Part shown: piece by piece, positions 27,350 to 36,464 of the stretch
Layout: each line of letters begins with the position of its first letter
Position numbering within the stretch: the stretch's first letter is position 1
Source: Pontiella desulfatans
GTDB taxonomy: Bacteria > Verrucomicrobiota > Kiritimatiellia > Kiritimatiellales > Pontiellaceae
Direction of reading: 5' to 3'
Length of the DNA: 64,000 bases
NCBI RefSeq assembly: GCF_900890425.1
Contig: NZ_CAAHFG010000001.1
Span: forward strand, 1,674,001-1,738,000
Notes under the pieces: generated by a model
What the model was told of the DNA's origin: nothing
The model's database searches: none
Seen by the model: the letters and a program-made list of their open reading frames with translations, nothing else
Made by a program: the position numbers and the translations under genes

Positions 27350-27419
27350 ATCCTATCTCCTGAACAAAGGCCGGATGGTAGCGTTTTCCATGGCTGAATG
27401 GAATGAAAAGCCGGGGGCG

Positions 27420-28391
27420 CTATGGAATGGTGGTGCGCAGCACGGTGGCGTTGCCATCGAGCGTGTAGGCGGGGAGGGCGGCGGGGATCAGGATCGAGGT
27501 GCCGGCCGGGGCCGCGAGGCTCTCTTTTTCCCAACTGATGGTTGCTTCGCCTTCGGAAACAAACAGCGCGTGGAAGGTGGTGGGCTGCATCGGGATTTCG
27601 AGCGGTGCCGTGAAGGCCAGCTTTTCCAGGCGGAAATATTCGCAGGATAGGACTTCCCAGCATTGGAAGGTATCGGTGTCGACCAGCGGTTTTGGCTCGA
27701 CCAGCGGGTTGTCGTGGTCGTTCCAGTTAATGACGTTGATGGCCTGTTCGATATGCAGCTCGCGCGGGGAGCCGTCGTTGCCCATCCGCCCCCAGTCGTA
27801 GATGCGGTAGGTGGTGTTGGAGTTTTGCTGGATTTCGAGAATGAAGCAACCTTCGTCGATGGCATGCACGCGGCCGCCGCGCACGAAGATGGCGCTATTC
27901 TTTTCAACCGGGACGGCACGCATGGTTTCGCCGCTGGTTCCGTCCTCGACCGCCTGCACGAAAACCTCTTTCGTGACACCGTCGTTGAGACCGCAATAGA
28001 CCTGGGTCGGGTTGTCGCCGAGCATATACCACATTTCGGTTTTGGCCTCGCCGCCGAATTCGGCCGCGGTGGCATCGTTCGGGTGCACCTGGACGCTGAG
28101 CTTTTGCTTTGCGTCAATCAGTTTGATGAGCAGGGGAAACTTGGTGCCCGCCACCTTCGTTCCCATGATTCCCTGCGGATTGCCCTCCAGGATTTCACGG
28201 ATGGTTTTTCCGGCCAATGCTCCGTTGGCCACCACGCTCATGCCGTCGTCGTGGTCGGAGATTTCCCACGATTCCGCATAGATGCCGTCCGGCTCGTTGC
28301 GGTGGTAGGTTTCGGGGATGCGCGATCCGCCCCAAGGATAGTCCTTGTAGACGGGTTTGAACGTCAGGGGGTAAAGTAAATCGTTTTTCAT
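27420..28391 (-). CDS. manA: Class I mannose-6-phosphate isomerase
   Basis: 323 residues, short bacterial type. The ATG at 28391 begins MKNDLLYPLTFKP. KDYPWGGSRI, SVQVHPND and TEMWYML supply zinc ligands, GRVHAIDEGCFILEIQQNSNT continues the cupin site, and the C-terminal cupin starts about residue 240. It interconverts mannose 6-phosphate and fructose 6-phosphate in the cytosol, giving GDP-mannose precursor or mannose use. Divergent from the DciA-like gene with a 62-bp gap. Confidence 0.92.
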   Translation of the reverse strand: MKNDLLYPLTFKPVYKDYPWGGSRIPETYHRNEPDGIYAESWEISDHDDGMSVVANGALAGKTIREILEGNPQGIMGTKVAGTKFPLLIKLIDAKQKLSVQVHPNDATAAEFGGEAKTEMWYMLGDNPTQVYCGLNDGVTKEVFVQAVEDGTSGETMRAVPVEKNSAIFVRGGRVHAIDEGCFILEIQQNSNTTYRIYDWGRMGNDGSPRELHIEQAINVINWNDHDNPLVEPKPLVDTDTFQCWEVLSCEYFRLEKLAFTAPLEIPMQPTTFHALFVSEGEATISWEKESLAAPAGTSILIPAALPAYTLDGNATVLRTTIP

Positions 28392-28453
28392 GGGGCGCAT
28401 TAATACGGTGGAATTGGGTTTGAATCAATCCTCGAATGTGGCTCAATTGCCCC

Positions 28454-28834
28454 ATGGAACAACCTCGCAACAGCCGAATCAACAAAGACCGTTGGGCCTT
28501 GGACCAGATACGCTACCATCTCGACAAGCCCATGGCGCCCCGGCGCGACATTAAGAGCGTGGCGGATATTCTCAAGGATGTGGTCGAGGGCTTCGAGGTT
28601 CCCGTTCAGGACAATGTGCGCATTTTACGCGAGGCCTGGCCCAAACTGGTGGGAACCCAGATTGCCAAGCACTGCGCCCCCGGGTTTATCAAGGATTACC
28701 AGTTGCACGTATTCGTCGATCATCCCGGTTGGCTACCGGAGCTCGAACGAATCAAACGAATGCTTCTGCAAAAACTCCAAGGCAACTACCGCGAACTAAA
28801 CATCCGCGGCCTCCGCTTCTCGCTGCAGCATTAG
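28454..28834 (+). CDS. DUF721 / DciA-like protein
   Basis: 126 residues from the ATG at 28454 (MEQPRNS). The conserved core is VADILKDVVEGFEVP, LREAWPKLVGTQIAKHCAPG and LHVFVDHPGWLPELERIKRML, the DUF721 pattern. DciA proteins in this family load the replicative helicase in bacteria that lack DnaC/DnaI; the assignment to that role here is by family. It is followed by a cloverleaf-like repeat and the convergent rnr gene. Confidence 0.8.
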   Translation: MEQPRNSRINKDRWALDQIRYHLDKPMAPRRDIKSVADILKDVVEGFEVPVQDNVRILREAWPKLVGTQIAKHCAPGFIKDYQLHVFVDHPGWLPELERIKRMLLQKLQGNYRELNIRGLRFSLQH

Positions 28835-28844
28835 GGAAAAGCAT

Positions 28845-28885
28845 GTAGTCCCGCCTTCAGGCGGCCAGGTTGGGTTGGCCGTCTA
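28845..28885. repeat. Cloverleaf-type double hairpin next to rnr
   Basis: gtag (28845) and ctac (28882-28885) enclose two hairpins, ccgcc-ttca-ggcgg (28851-28864) and cggcca...tggccg (28862-28881). Same architecture as the repeat in the GT4-like gene at 15.67 kb. It abuts the rnr stop and may terminate the DciA-like transcript. Confidence 0.65.
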
Positions 28886-31120
28886 CTATTTCCTCCTTCG
28901 CCGATGCTTGCCTCGCAGGCGGGGCTTGCCGGTCTTCAGGTCGGGTTCGATGCGTGGCTGGCGCTCCCGGCGACGGGGCTGGGAAAGTTGGTCGGCCATC
29001 ACGAAGTCGATGAAGCCGCGGGCGGCATCGACCTTGGCCAGCGCCACTTCCACCTCCTGGCCGATGGTGAATTTGACCTTCCCGGCCTTGGTCTGCGCCT
29101 GGGTCATCTGCTCGTTGGCCACGAGCCAGTCGGAGGTGATGGAGGCGAAGGTGACCATGCCGCGCTGGAGCGAGTCGGGCAGTTCGACAATCATGCCCTT
29201 GCCCTTGATGGCAACGATGTAGCCCTTGAAGGTGGCGGTGGGCGACGTGTTCATGGTTTCGGAATAGTATTCGATCCGTTTGGTTTCGGTGCTCTTGCGC
29301 TCCAGCTCGTCGGCCTTCTTTTCGGTCTCGTTGCAGTGCATGGCAATCAGCTCGATCTTGTCGGCGGCCATGCCGAATTCCTGCCCTAGTTCAACCGCCT
29401 TCAGCATGCGGTGCACGAGCAGGTCGGGATAGCGGCGGATGGGGGAGGTGAAGTGGGTGTAGTCGTCGAACGCGAGTCCGAAGTGGCCGACCTGGGTGGC
29501 GGAATATTCGGCGCGCTTGAAGTTGCGCAGGATGGCGAGGTTGGCGGTATATTCAACCGCCGTGCCCGCCGCCAGCTTGACGGCCTGGTTGATCTCCTGC
29601 CGCGTCTGCGGCAGGGCGGGGATGCCAAGCGCCTGCAGCTCCATGCCCATGGCGGCCCATTGTTCGTCGTCCGGTTCCTCGTGTACGCGGTAGATGGCGG
29701 GCTTTTCGGCGGCGATCAGGATTTCGGCCACGGCCCGGTTGGTCAGCAGCATGCAGTCTTCGATCAGTCCGTAGGCCTCTTTCGACTCGGAACGCGGCAT
29801 CATTTTTTCGATCCTGCCCTGCTCGTTGAGCTTGATTTCGATCTCCGGGGTGTTGATTTCGACCGAGCCGTTGGCGACGCGCAACGCGCGCACTTTTTGC
29901 ACGAGCGGCCAAAGGTTTTCCAGGCGGTGGAGAACCAAGTCGGGAATCCCGTGGTCGTGTTCCCCATCGATGAACCGTTGCACCTGGGTGTAGGTCAGCC
30001 TCGCCTTGGAATGGATGACGGACGGGTAGGTTTTGTAGCCGAGCATGGCGCCGTCCTCGCTCAAATGGATTTCGGCGGTATGGGAGAGATGGTCGTTTTC
30101 GGGATTAAGGCTGCAGACTTTGGTGGTCAGCTCCTTCGGCAGCATCATGACGGCGCGGTCGACCAGGTAGATGCTGTTGCCGCGCTTGAAGGCCTCCTTG
30201 TCGATCAGCGAGCCAGGCCTGACATAGGTGGAGACATCGGCAATATGCACGCCGAGCGTCCAACCGCCGTCGGGGTGGGGTTCGAGCGATACGGCATCGT
30301 CGTAGTCCTTCGCGGTTTCGGGGTCGATCGTGAAGGTGACGGCATCGCGCAGGTCGGTACGGCCTTCCATTTTATCGGGGGTAACCTCGCCCGAGAGCGC
30401 ATTGGCTTCGGCCACTACGTTTTCCGGGAATTCCTCGCGGATGCCGGCGTCGGCGAGCAGGCTGTCCACATCCACGCCGGGGGCGGATTTTTCGCCGAGG
30501 TCTTCGAGGATGGAACCCGTGAGGGGTTTATAGGGATCGATCCAGTCGTTGAGTTTGACGAGTACCTTGTGGTTTTCGGGAATATTCCGCGTGTCTTCGA
30601 TCCGGACATCGTGCCGGAAGCCGGGGGCATCGGGAATGATGTAGGAATAGTATGGCGTTTTCTTGAGCAGGCCGACGGTTTGCTCGGTTGCCCGTTCAAT
30701 CACCTTGGCAACCCGGCCCTCGGCGCGCAGGTCGGTCTGGCCGCGCCGCTCGCGCTGGCGCTCGGCGTATTCGGAGTGGAACACTTCGATCGCCACCTTG
30801 TCATCGGGCAGGGCAACGCCGCAGTTGCGGTCGGAAACATAGATTTCGGACTCGCCCTCGGTGTCGGGGATAAAGATGGCGCCGCCTTTGGCCATCATTT
30901 TGAGGGTGCCGACCACCTCGTTGCCGGCCTGCGGCAACCCCCAGCGGTTCTTGCGGAGGCGGACGATCTTGCCGGCGTCTTCGAGGGCGTAGAGATCGTG
31001 GCGAAAATCGGAGCGCTGTCCCTTGGAAACGATATTGAGCGCCCGGGCCAGCTCGTGCTGTTTCATGGGGCGGTAGCCGGGGGCGGATATAAATTGGAGG
31101 ATTTGGGTGTCGAAGCTCAT
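28886..31120 (-). CDS. rnr: Ribonuclease R
   Basis: 744 residues from MSFDTQILQFISAPG (31120); an upstream frame start at 31252 would overlap glgA. Order: winged-helix N-terminus, cold-shock/OB domains, RNB nuclease with FTIDPETAKDYDDAVSLE (metal-binding Asp cluster) and a late FTSPIRRYPDLLVHR block, then an S1 domain (TFKGYIVAIKGKGMIVELPD) and a basic tail ending RGKHRRRRK. It is a 3'-5' exoribonuclease that degrades structured RNA. Divergent from glgA with 44 bp between starts. Confidence 0.96.
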   Translation of the reverse strand: MSFDTQILQFISAPGYRPMKQHELARALNIVSKGQRSDFRHDLYALEDAGKIVRLRKNRWGLPQAGNEVVGTLKMMAKGGAIFIPDTEGESEIYVSDRNCGVALPDDKVAIEVFHSEYAERQRERRGQTDLRAEGRVAKVIERATEQTVGLLKKTPYYSYIIPDAPGFRHDVRIEDTRNIPENHKVLVKLNDWIDPYKPLTGSILEDLGEKSAPGVDVDSLLADAGIREEFPENVVAEANALSGEVTPDKMEGRTDLRDAVTFTIDPETAKDYDDAVSLEPHPDGGWTLGVHIADVSTYVRPGSLIDKEAFKRGNSIYLVDRAVMMLPKELTTKVCSLNPENDHLSHTAEIHLSEDGAMLGYKTYPSVIHSKARLTYTQVQRFIDGEHDHGIPDLVLHRLENLWPLVQKVRALRVANGSVEINTPEIEIKLNEQGRIEKMMPRSESKEAYGLIEDCMLLTNRAVAEILIAAEKPAIYRVHEEPDDEQWAAMGMELQALGIPALPQTRQEINQAVKLAAGTAVEYTANLAILRNFKRAEYSATQVGHFGLAFDDYTHFTSPIRRYPDLLVHRMLKAVELGQEFGMAADKIELIAMHCNETEKKADELERKSTETKRIEYYSETMNTSPTATFKGYIVAIKGKGMIVELPDSLQRGMVTFASITSDWLVANEQMTQAQTKAGKVKFTIGQEVEVALAKVDAARGFIDFVMADQLSQPRRRERQPRIEPDLKTGKPRLRGKHRRRRK

Positions 31121-31164
31121 CGGTGGTTCCTTTATTGTGGCACGCAACTTGTTAATGGAATCGC

Positions 31165-32607
31165 ATGAAAGTAATTTTTGTAAGCAGTGAAATAGTACCA
31201 TTCGCATCGACTGGCGGTCTAGGAGATGTTTTGGCGTCTTTGCCGAAGGCATTGGCGAAACAGGGTGTTGAAGTCATCCGCATGATACCGCTCTACCAGG
31301 ATATCGATCGCGAGAAGTATCGCTTGAAAAAGTGCGATGTGGAGTTGCACATACCGCTGGGGCACGCCTGGTTCCAGGGGCGGGTCTGGATGCAGGAGGC
31401 ATACGAAGGCGTGACGACCTACTTCATCCATTGCCATGAATTTTTCCAGCGTCCGGGAATCTATGGCACGGAAGACCATGGCTACGCCGACAACTTCGAG
31501 CGTTTTCTCTTTTTCCAGAAAGCCGTGGTTCGGTTGATCGATGAATGGGGTATGAAACCCGACCTCGTGCATTGCAACGACTGGCAGGCGGGACTGGTTC
31601 CCATGCTGCTCCACCATGGCATCGACGGCCATTTCCGCAATGGGTGCGAAAAGACGCTGATGACCGTCCATAACCTGGCGCACCAGGGCTGGGCCCCGGC
31701 GGAAAAGTTCTATATGACCAACCTGCCGGATAGTTGCTACACCATGCATACGCTGGAGTTCTTCGGCGAGATCAACACGCTCAAGGGCGGGCTCGTCGCG
31801 GCGACGGCCATTAATGCGGTGAGTCCAACCTATGCCGAGGAAATCAAGACACCGGAATTTGGATGCCGGCTCAACGGGGTGCTCTATCACCGCCAATCCG
31901 TGCTCCACGGCATTCTCAACGGGATCGACTACAACCGGTGGAATCCAGAAACAGACCCATATATTCCAGCCAACTATTCCGCATCCGATCTCTCCGGCAA
32001 AGCCACGTGCAAGGAAAGCGTGCAGCAGGACTGCGGGTTCAAGGTTGATCCGCGGATTCCGCTACTGGGCATCATCACCCGTCTGGTGCCGCAAAAAGGC
32101 ATTGATCTTTTGCTCGGGGCCTTCGACCAGGTCCTCGCAACCGGCGCGCAGTTTGTTTTGCTGGGCACGGGGGATGATCGCTATGAAGAGGCGTTTCGCA
32201 CGTTGGCCGAGCGCCACCCAGAACAAGTCCACTGCTGCATCGAGTTTTCATTCGAAAAAGCGCACTGCATCGAGGCCGGCTCCGATATTTTCATGATGCC
32301 TTCCGAGTTCGAACCGTGCGGGCAGAACCAGTTGTACAGCATGCGCTATGGGACCATCCCGCTCGTTCACGGGGTCGGCGGACTCGAGGACTCGGTGGTC
32401 GATTATAGTCAAAAGGGCGGAACCGGTTTCAAGTTCCACGGCTACCGGGTGGAGGCCTACGTCGAATGCCTGGAGCGCGCCCTGAGGGTCTACCACGATC
32501 CCGGACGCTGGAAAACGCTGATGAAACGCGCCATGAAGCAGGACTTTTCCGTCGTCCACATGGCCAAGGACTACATCGCCCTCTACGAAAAAATCCTGAA
32601 GCAATAG
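31165..32607 (+). CDS. glgA: Glycogen synthase, ADP-glucose type (GT5)
   Basis: 480 residues, standard GlgA length. MKVIFVSSEIVPFASTGGLG is the N-terminal donor loop, ITRLVPQKGIDLLLGAF opens the C-terminal domain, and MPSEFEPCGQNQLYSMRYGTIPLVHGVGG is the conserved EPCG region. It extends alpha-1,4-glucan from ADP-glucose. The loop reads STGGL where the family normally has KTGGL, so the lysine that contacts ADP-glucose (Lys15 in E. coli) is serine. yraN follows 4 bp downstream. Confidence 0.93.
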   Translation: MKVIFVSSEIVPFASTGGLGDVLASLPKALAKQGVEVIRMIPLYQDIDREKYRLKKCDVELHIPLGHAWFQGRVWMQEAYEGVTTYFIHCHEFFQRPGIYGTEDHGYADNFERFLFFQKAVVRLIDEWGMKPDLVHCNDWQAGLVPMLLHHGIDGHFRNGCEKTLMTVHNLAHQGWAPAEKFYMTNLPDSCYTMHTLEFFGEINTLKGGLVAATAINAVSPTYAEEIKTPEFGCRLNGVLYHRQSVLHGILNGIDYNRWNPETDPYIPANYSASDLSGKATCKESVQQDCGFKVDPRIPLLGIITRLVPQKGIDLLLGAFDQVLATGAQFVLLGTGDDRYEEAFRTLAERHPEQVHCCIEFSFEKAHCIEAGSDIFMMPSEFEPCGQNQLYSMRYGTIPLVHGVGGLEDSVVDYSQKGGTGFKFHGYRVEAYVECLERALRVYHDPGRWKTLMKRAMKQDFSVVHMAKDYIALYEKILKQ

Positions 32608-32611
32608 GTTT

Positions 32612-33100
32612 ATGACCGCGAAGACGCAAAGAAGCAAAGGAAGATTTTTCTTTGCGTCTTTGCGTCTTCGCGGTCGAATTAAAGATTTGCTGAGGAAACC
32701 CGTCAGTGAAGCGGCGCATTTGAAAAGCGGACGATGGGGTGAGCAACAAGCAGCAAGGCTCTTGAAATCCAAGGGGTGGAAAATCGTCGGCGAGCGCGTC
32801 CGCGTGGGCAAGCACGATGAGATCGACATTATTGCCGAAGATGCGCCGGCCTTGGTTTTTGTCGAGGTGAAGACCCGGAAAAACGAGACGTATGGCCGAC
32901 CGTTTTCCGCCGTGAATACGGAAAAGAAAAAACGCCTTTCCCGTGCTGCAGTCGCCTACCTCAAAAAGAAAAAAATCAAACCGGACTATATCCGGTTTGA
33001 TGTGGTCGAGGTCATCGGCGAGCCGGACGGCGATGCGCCGGAAATCCGGCACATCGAAAACGCCTTCCAGCTCAATTCAAGCTATAAGCTGTGGTGGTAG
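32612..33100 (+). CDS. yraN: YraN / UPF0102 family protein with repeat-derived N-terminus
   Basis: 162 residues, about 40 more than usual. The family core starts at LKSGRWGEQQAARLLKSKGW and has the nuclease-like D-x(n)-ExK pattern in HDEIDIIAEDAPALVFVEVKT. The preceding residues (MTAKTQRSKGRFFFASLRL...) are coded by a 26-bp-arm palindrome that supplies the only ATG; without it initiation would need a TTG or CTG near 32684-32750. A 4-nt gap from glgA implies coupling. YraN-like proteins resemble Holliday-junction resolvases; the cellular role is unclear. Confidence 0.85.
   Translation: MTAKTQRSKGRFFFASLRLRGRIKDLLRKPVSEAAHLKSGRWGEQQAARLLKSKGWKIVGERVRVGKHDEIDIIAEDAPALVFVEVKTRKNETYGRPFSAVNTEKKKRLSRAAVAYLKKKKIKPDYIRFDVVEVIGEPDGDAPEIRHIENAFQLNSSYKLWW
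32614..32675. repeat. Palindrome forming the start of yraN
   Basis: Arms 32614-32639 and 32650-32675 are complementary at 25 of 26 positions around a 10-nt T-rich loop. The arm begins gaccgcgaagacgcaaagaa. It could also act as a weak glgA terminator. Confidence 0.9.
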
Positions 33101-33102
33101 GA

Positions 33103-33543
33103 TTAGTGCTGGTGTTTTTCGCCGAAGTAGGTGTGCTCGAGTTCGTGCAGGAGTCCCTTTAGTTTTTCCACGTTTGCCAGATCGGTCGTCTGCTTGGCCT
33201 TCATGGAATAGACGATGATCTGATGCAGCACCTTGAGGTTTTCCTCGTAGTGGTCCATGTCGGGTTTGATGCGCTGGGCGAGGAAATAGTAGGTCACGAT
33301 TTCCGTCAGCTCGTCGGCATGTTTTTCCTTGTTGTTGACCCATCGAACCGTTTGGTTCTGGCTTTGCCCGGCCTCGATCTGCTTCATTGATTTTTCAATG
33401 GTGGTCACATGCTCTTCCATCATGTGGATGCGCATCTGGTCATCGTAGATCCCGCAGGGGATCTGGCAGTGAGCCTGCACCATCGTGATCGTGACGGCTG
33501 AAAGCAAGACCATAATGGTCAGATATGCGGCTGTTTTTCTCAT
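33103..33543 (-). CDS. sodN: Nickel superoxide dismutase, exported
   Basis: 146 residues. After a Sec signal of 24 residues ending TMVQA, the protein reads HCQIPCGIYDD, the nickel hook of NiSOD. Mature His1 amine and imidazole plus Cys2 and Cys6 bind nickel. Cleavage after VQA fits signal peptidase I and would expose exactly this histidine. The helical body (MRIHMMEEHVTTIEKSM, then HADELTEIVTYYFLAQRIKP) also matches; the mature length is 122 against about 117 in Streptomyces. It removes superoxide, here outside the cytosol. AAGGAG precedes the ATG. No SodX protease gene is adjacent. Confidence 0.92.
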   Translation of the reverse strand: MRKTAAYLTIMVLLSAVTITMVQAHCQIPCGIYDDQMRIHMMEEHVTTIEKSMKQIEAGQSQNQTVRWVNNKEKHADELTEIVTYYFLAQRIKPDMDHYEENLKVLHQIIVYSMKAKQTTDLANVEKLKGLLHELEHTYFGEKHQH

Positions 33544-33566
33544 GGGTTTGCTCCTTCTGTTGGGGG

Positions 33567-34196
33567 TTATCGTTTGAGTGTGTTGAAAATGCGGTCGCCC
33601 GCGTCGCCTAGGCCCGGGACAATGTATGCATTTTCATTGAGGTGGTCGTCAATGGCGCAGGCGAAAATATCCACATCGGGATGGGCCTCCCTAACCTTTT
33701 CGATTCCCTCGGGTGCTGCAATGACACACAGCATGGAGACATGCTGGACGCCCCAGCGTTTAACCATTTCAATTCCTTCGCAAGCGGAACCGCCGGTGGC
33801 CAGCATGGGGTCGAGCACCAGGGCCAACTCCGGGGGGTGCTCGGAAAACTTTTGGTAATACTCAACCGGTTGCAGGGTGGCTTCGTCGCGATAGAAGCCC
33901 AGATGCCAAACCTCGGCCTGGGGAATCAAGTCCTGCACCGCCTCCGACATGCCCAGCCCGGCCCGGAGAATCGGAACCAGCCCAACCCGGGCGCCCAGTT
34001 CCTGGCATTCGGTTTTCATGATGGGGGTTTCAACTTCGACCGGTTGCAACGGAAGTTTTGCCGTTGCTTCGTAGGTCAAGAGAAGGGTCAGGCGCCGCAC
34101 CAGGTCGCGGAAGGCATGCGGCGGCGTGTGTTTGTTGCGCAAGGAGGCCAAGTGGTGTTTCACAAGCGGATGTTTAAGTTCGACTACCTTGCCCAT
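33567..34196 (-). CDS. upp: Uracil phosphoribosyltransferase
   Basis: 209 residues. The ATG at 34196 is chosen because AGGAG lies about 9 nt upstream and MGKVVELKHPLVKHHLASLR is the family start; a frame to 34226 would overlap rny. VPILRAGLGM and the PRPP loop LDPMLATGGSA are diagnostic, and the C-terminal YIVPGLGDAGDRIFNTL holds the uracil site. It salvages uracil to UMP. Between rny and sodN in a same-strand run. Confidence 0.96.
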   Translation of the reverse strand: MGKVVELKHPLVKHHLASLRNKHTPPHAFRDLVRRLTLLLTYEATAKLPLQPVEVETPIMKTECQELGARVGLVPILRAGLGMSEAVQDLIPQAEVWHLGFYRDEATLQPVEYYQKFSEHPPELALVLDPMLATGGSACEGIEMVKRWGVQHVSMLCVIAAPEGIEKVREAHPDVDIFACAIDDHLNENAYIVPGLGDAGDRIFNTLKR

Positions 34197-34206
34197 GGGG
34201 ACGCTC

Positions 34207-35769
34207 CTATTTTGCATATTCGACACAACGGGTTTCGCGGATGACCGTTACGCGAACGGTGCCCGGAATCTTGACTTCGTTTCCGATTTGCTTGGCAATG
34301 TTCTTAGCCAGCAGCGAGGTGCCGTGGTCGTTGAATTTTTTCGGTTCGACCATGATGCGGATTTCCCGGCCGGCCTGGACGGCATAACTGCTTTTGACCC
34401 CGGCATATTGGTTGGCGATTTCCTCGATCTTTTCCAGCCGCTGGATATACAGGTCGGTGGCCTCCATCCGTGCGCCCGGCCTGGCGGCGGTGAGCGCATC
34501 GGCGGCATCGCAGAGCACCGCGTAGACGCTCTCGCGTTCCATGTCTTCGTGGTGCGAACCGACCGCATTGTAGACAATCCGGTCTTCGCCGTATTTGCGC
34601 AGCAGGTTTGCCCCCAAGACGGCATGGCCGCCTTCCGCTTCATGATCAATTGCTTTTCCGATATCGTGGAATATGCCGATGCGCTTGGCGATCTTGGCAT
34701 CGAGCCCCATTTCGGTGGCCATGAGCGCCATGATGTGCGCGGTTTCGATGGAATGGTCGAGCACGTTCTGCTTATAGCTGGTGCGGAACTTGAGCTTGCC
34801 CAGGGTGTGAACCAATTCCGGGGCAACCCCGGTGAGTCCCAGGCCAAAGAGGGCTGTCTCGCCGGCGTGGCGGATGGTTTCGTCGATTTCCTGGCGTACC
34901 TTGGCCACGGTTTCCTCGATTCGGGCGGGATGGATGCGACCGTCTTCGACCAAGCGCTCCAAGGCAACCCGCGCCACCTCGCGCCGGATGGGATCGTATG
35001 ACGACAGCACGACCACCTCGGGGGTTTCGTCGATCAGCACGTTGACGCCGGTTTCGGATTCGAACGACTTAATGTTACGCCCTTCCTTACCGATGATGCG
35101 TCCCTTGATGTCGTCGCTTTCCAGCGATACGGAGCTGGTGGTGAGGTCGCAGACGGTCTCTGCCGCATAGCGCTGAATGGCGGTGGCGATGATTTCGCGG
35201 GCGATTTTCTTGGCGTCTTCCTTGGCGACTTTCTGTACGTGCCTAACCAGGCCATTGGCCTCCGCCTGCAATTCGTCCTCCATCCGCTTCATGATGGTTT
35301 TTCGCGCCTCCTCCTTGGAGAGCGCGGCGGCATCCTCGATGCGGCTGGTTTCTTCGGCAATCAGCTTTTTGAGTTCCTGCTGCTGGCCAATAAGTTTTTC
35401 CTTGTGCTCACTGATTTCGGTCATGCGTCCCGTCAGCTGCACTTCCTTGGTGTTGAGCATGTCGAGCTTGCTGGACAGCGTTTTTTCGCGCTCGACCACG
35501 CGCTTTTCCAGATCCAGGATATCCTTGCGCTGGGCGGTCAGGTCGCGCTCCGAGTTTTCGCGGGCCCGTAGGATGGCATCCTTGGCCTGGACTTTCGCTT
35601 CGCGCCGGATAACATCGGCCTCTTTTTGGGCTTCGGTCAAGATGGCTTTGGACTGTTTGCTCGCGGCAATGGCATTCGTTTTCGTGATGTAGGCGTGGAA
35701 AAAGAATCCGAGCACCAGAAAGCCGATGCTGAGTATCAACTCATATCCGCTGTAATCCGTGAAATCCAT
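34207..35769 (-). CDS. rny: Ribonuclease Y
   Basis: 520 residues from the ATG at 35769 (MDFTDYSGYEL). An N-terminal membrane helix (about 10-28) is followed by a long coiled coil to ~200 rich in E, K and A, a KH domain (IKGRIIGKEGRNIKSFE), then an HD domain with the metal-binding IGIFHDIGKAIDHE. RNase Y is a membrane-bound endonuclease that starts mRNA decay. upp begins 11 nt after its stop. Confidence 0.96.
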   Translation of the reverse strand: MDFTDYSGYELILSIGFLVLGFFFHAYITKTNAIAASKQSKAILTEAQKEADVIRREAKVQAKDAILRARENSERDLTAQRKDILDLEKRVVEREKTLSSKLDMLNTKEVQLTGRMTEISEHKEKLIGQQQELKKLIAEETSRIEDAAALSKEEARKTIMKRMEDELQAEANGLVRHVQKVAKEDAKKIAREIIATAIQRYAAETVCDLTTSSVSLESDDIKGRIIGKEGRNIKSFESETGVNVLIDETPEVVVLSSYDPIRREVARVALERLVEDGRIHPARIEETVAKVRQEIDETIRHAGETALFGLGLTGVAPELVHTLGKLKFRTSYKQNVLDHSIETAHIMALMATEMGLDAKIAKRIGIFHDIGKAIDHEAEGGHAVLGANLLRKYGEDRIVYNAVGSHHEDMERESVYAVLCDAADALTAARPGARMEATDLYIQRLEKIEEIANQYAGVKSSYAVQAGREIRIMVEPKKFNDHGTSLLAKNIAKQIGNEVKIPGTVRVTVIRETRCVEYAK

Positions 35770-35894
35770 GGTGAACCTCCGTTTCATGTTGGAACGCGCC
35801 CCATGGAAAGCCCGATGCAGTGAAGACGCATCATATGGGCGGCACGATCCCCTTATTTTGAAAACACAATCTATACTGTGACACAGTGCTTTGT

Positions 35895-36464
35895 CTAATG
35901 TTCGTTTTGAACTTCGACTATTTTCGTCTCAGTAACCACGAAGTTGACCGGAATGTCGTGCGCGGTGTGCGGAATTTCATCAAAAACCTGGAAGTCGAAG
36001 GCCACCGCCACGGAAATTCCGGGAAATCCATCGAGCAGTCGGTCATAGTAGCCCCCGCCACGCCCCAATCGGTTACCTTTCGGGTCGAAAGCGACCCCCG
36101 GAACCACCATCAGGTCGATTTCTTCAACGGAAACCAGCTCAACGCCGATGGGCTCATGGATCCCGTAGTGGCCGCTTTCAAAATGGGTCGCTGCGGTAAT
36201 TTCCGCCATTTCATAGATTTTAAGGTCAGGGTTAAATGTCGGAATACAGGTTCGTTTCCGAAGCTTCCAGCATTCGGAAAAAAGCGGTTCAAGAATGACC
36301 TCCCCTCCGATGGCCTTGTAGAACGCCACCGATTCCGCGACCCTAAAGGCTTCCAGCGACAGGATGCATTCCACGATCCGACCGCTGGCGTCCGCCACCC
36401 AGCGTGGATCCAGCGCCTTGCGCCGGGCCGTCATTTCGCGGCGAAGCTGATGTTTTGTGATCAA
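35895..36464 (-). CDS. 5-formyltetrahydrofolate cyclo-ligase
   Basis: 189 residues. The N-terminal basic helix MITKHQLRREMTARRKAL, the block VVPGVAFDPKGNRLGRGGGYYDRLL (ATP and folate site) and the late VAFDFQVFDEIPHTAHD identify the family. It converts 5-formyl-THF to 5,10-methenyl-THF with ATP. The start overlaps the rarA stop by 4 nt, so the two are coupled. In many bacteria this gene lies next to 6S RNA. Confidence 0.94.
   Translation of the reverse strand: MITKHQLRREMTARRKALDPRWVADASGRIVECILSLEAFRVAESVAFYKAIGGEVILEPLFSECWKLRKRTCIPTFNPDLKIYEMAEITAATHFESGHYGIHEPIGVELVSVEEIDLMVVPGVAFDPKGNRLGRGGGYYDRLLDGFPGISVAVAFDFQVFDEIPHTAHDIPVNFVVTETKIVEVQNEH

Noticed and set aside
31137-31153. Sigma-54-like TGGCACGcaacTTGTT before glgA
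   Set aside because: The -12 element lacks the essential GC (TTGT, not TTGC), and transcription would start only a few bases before the ATG, leaving no ribosome site.
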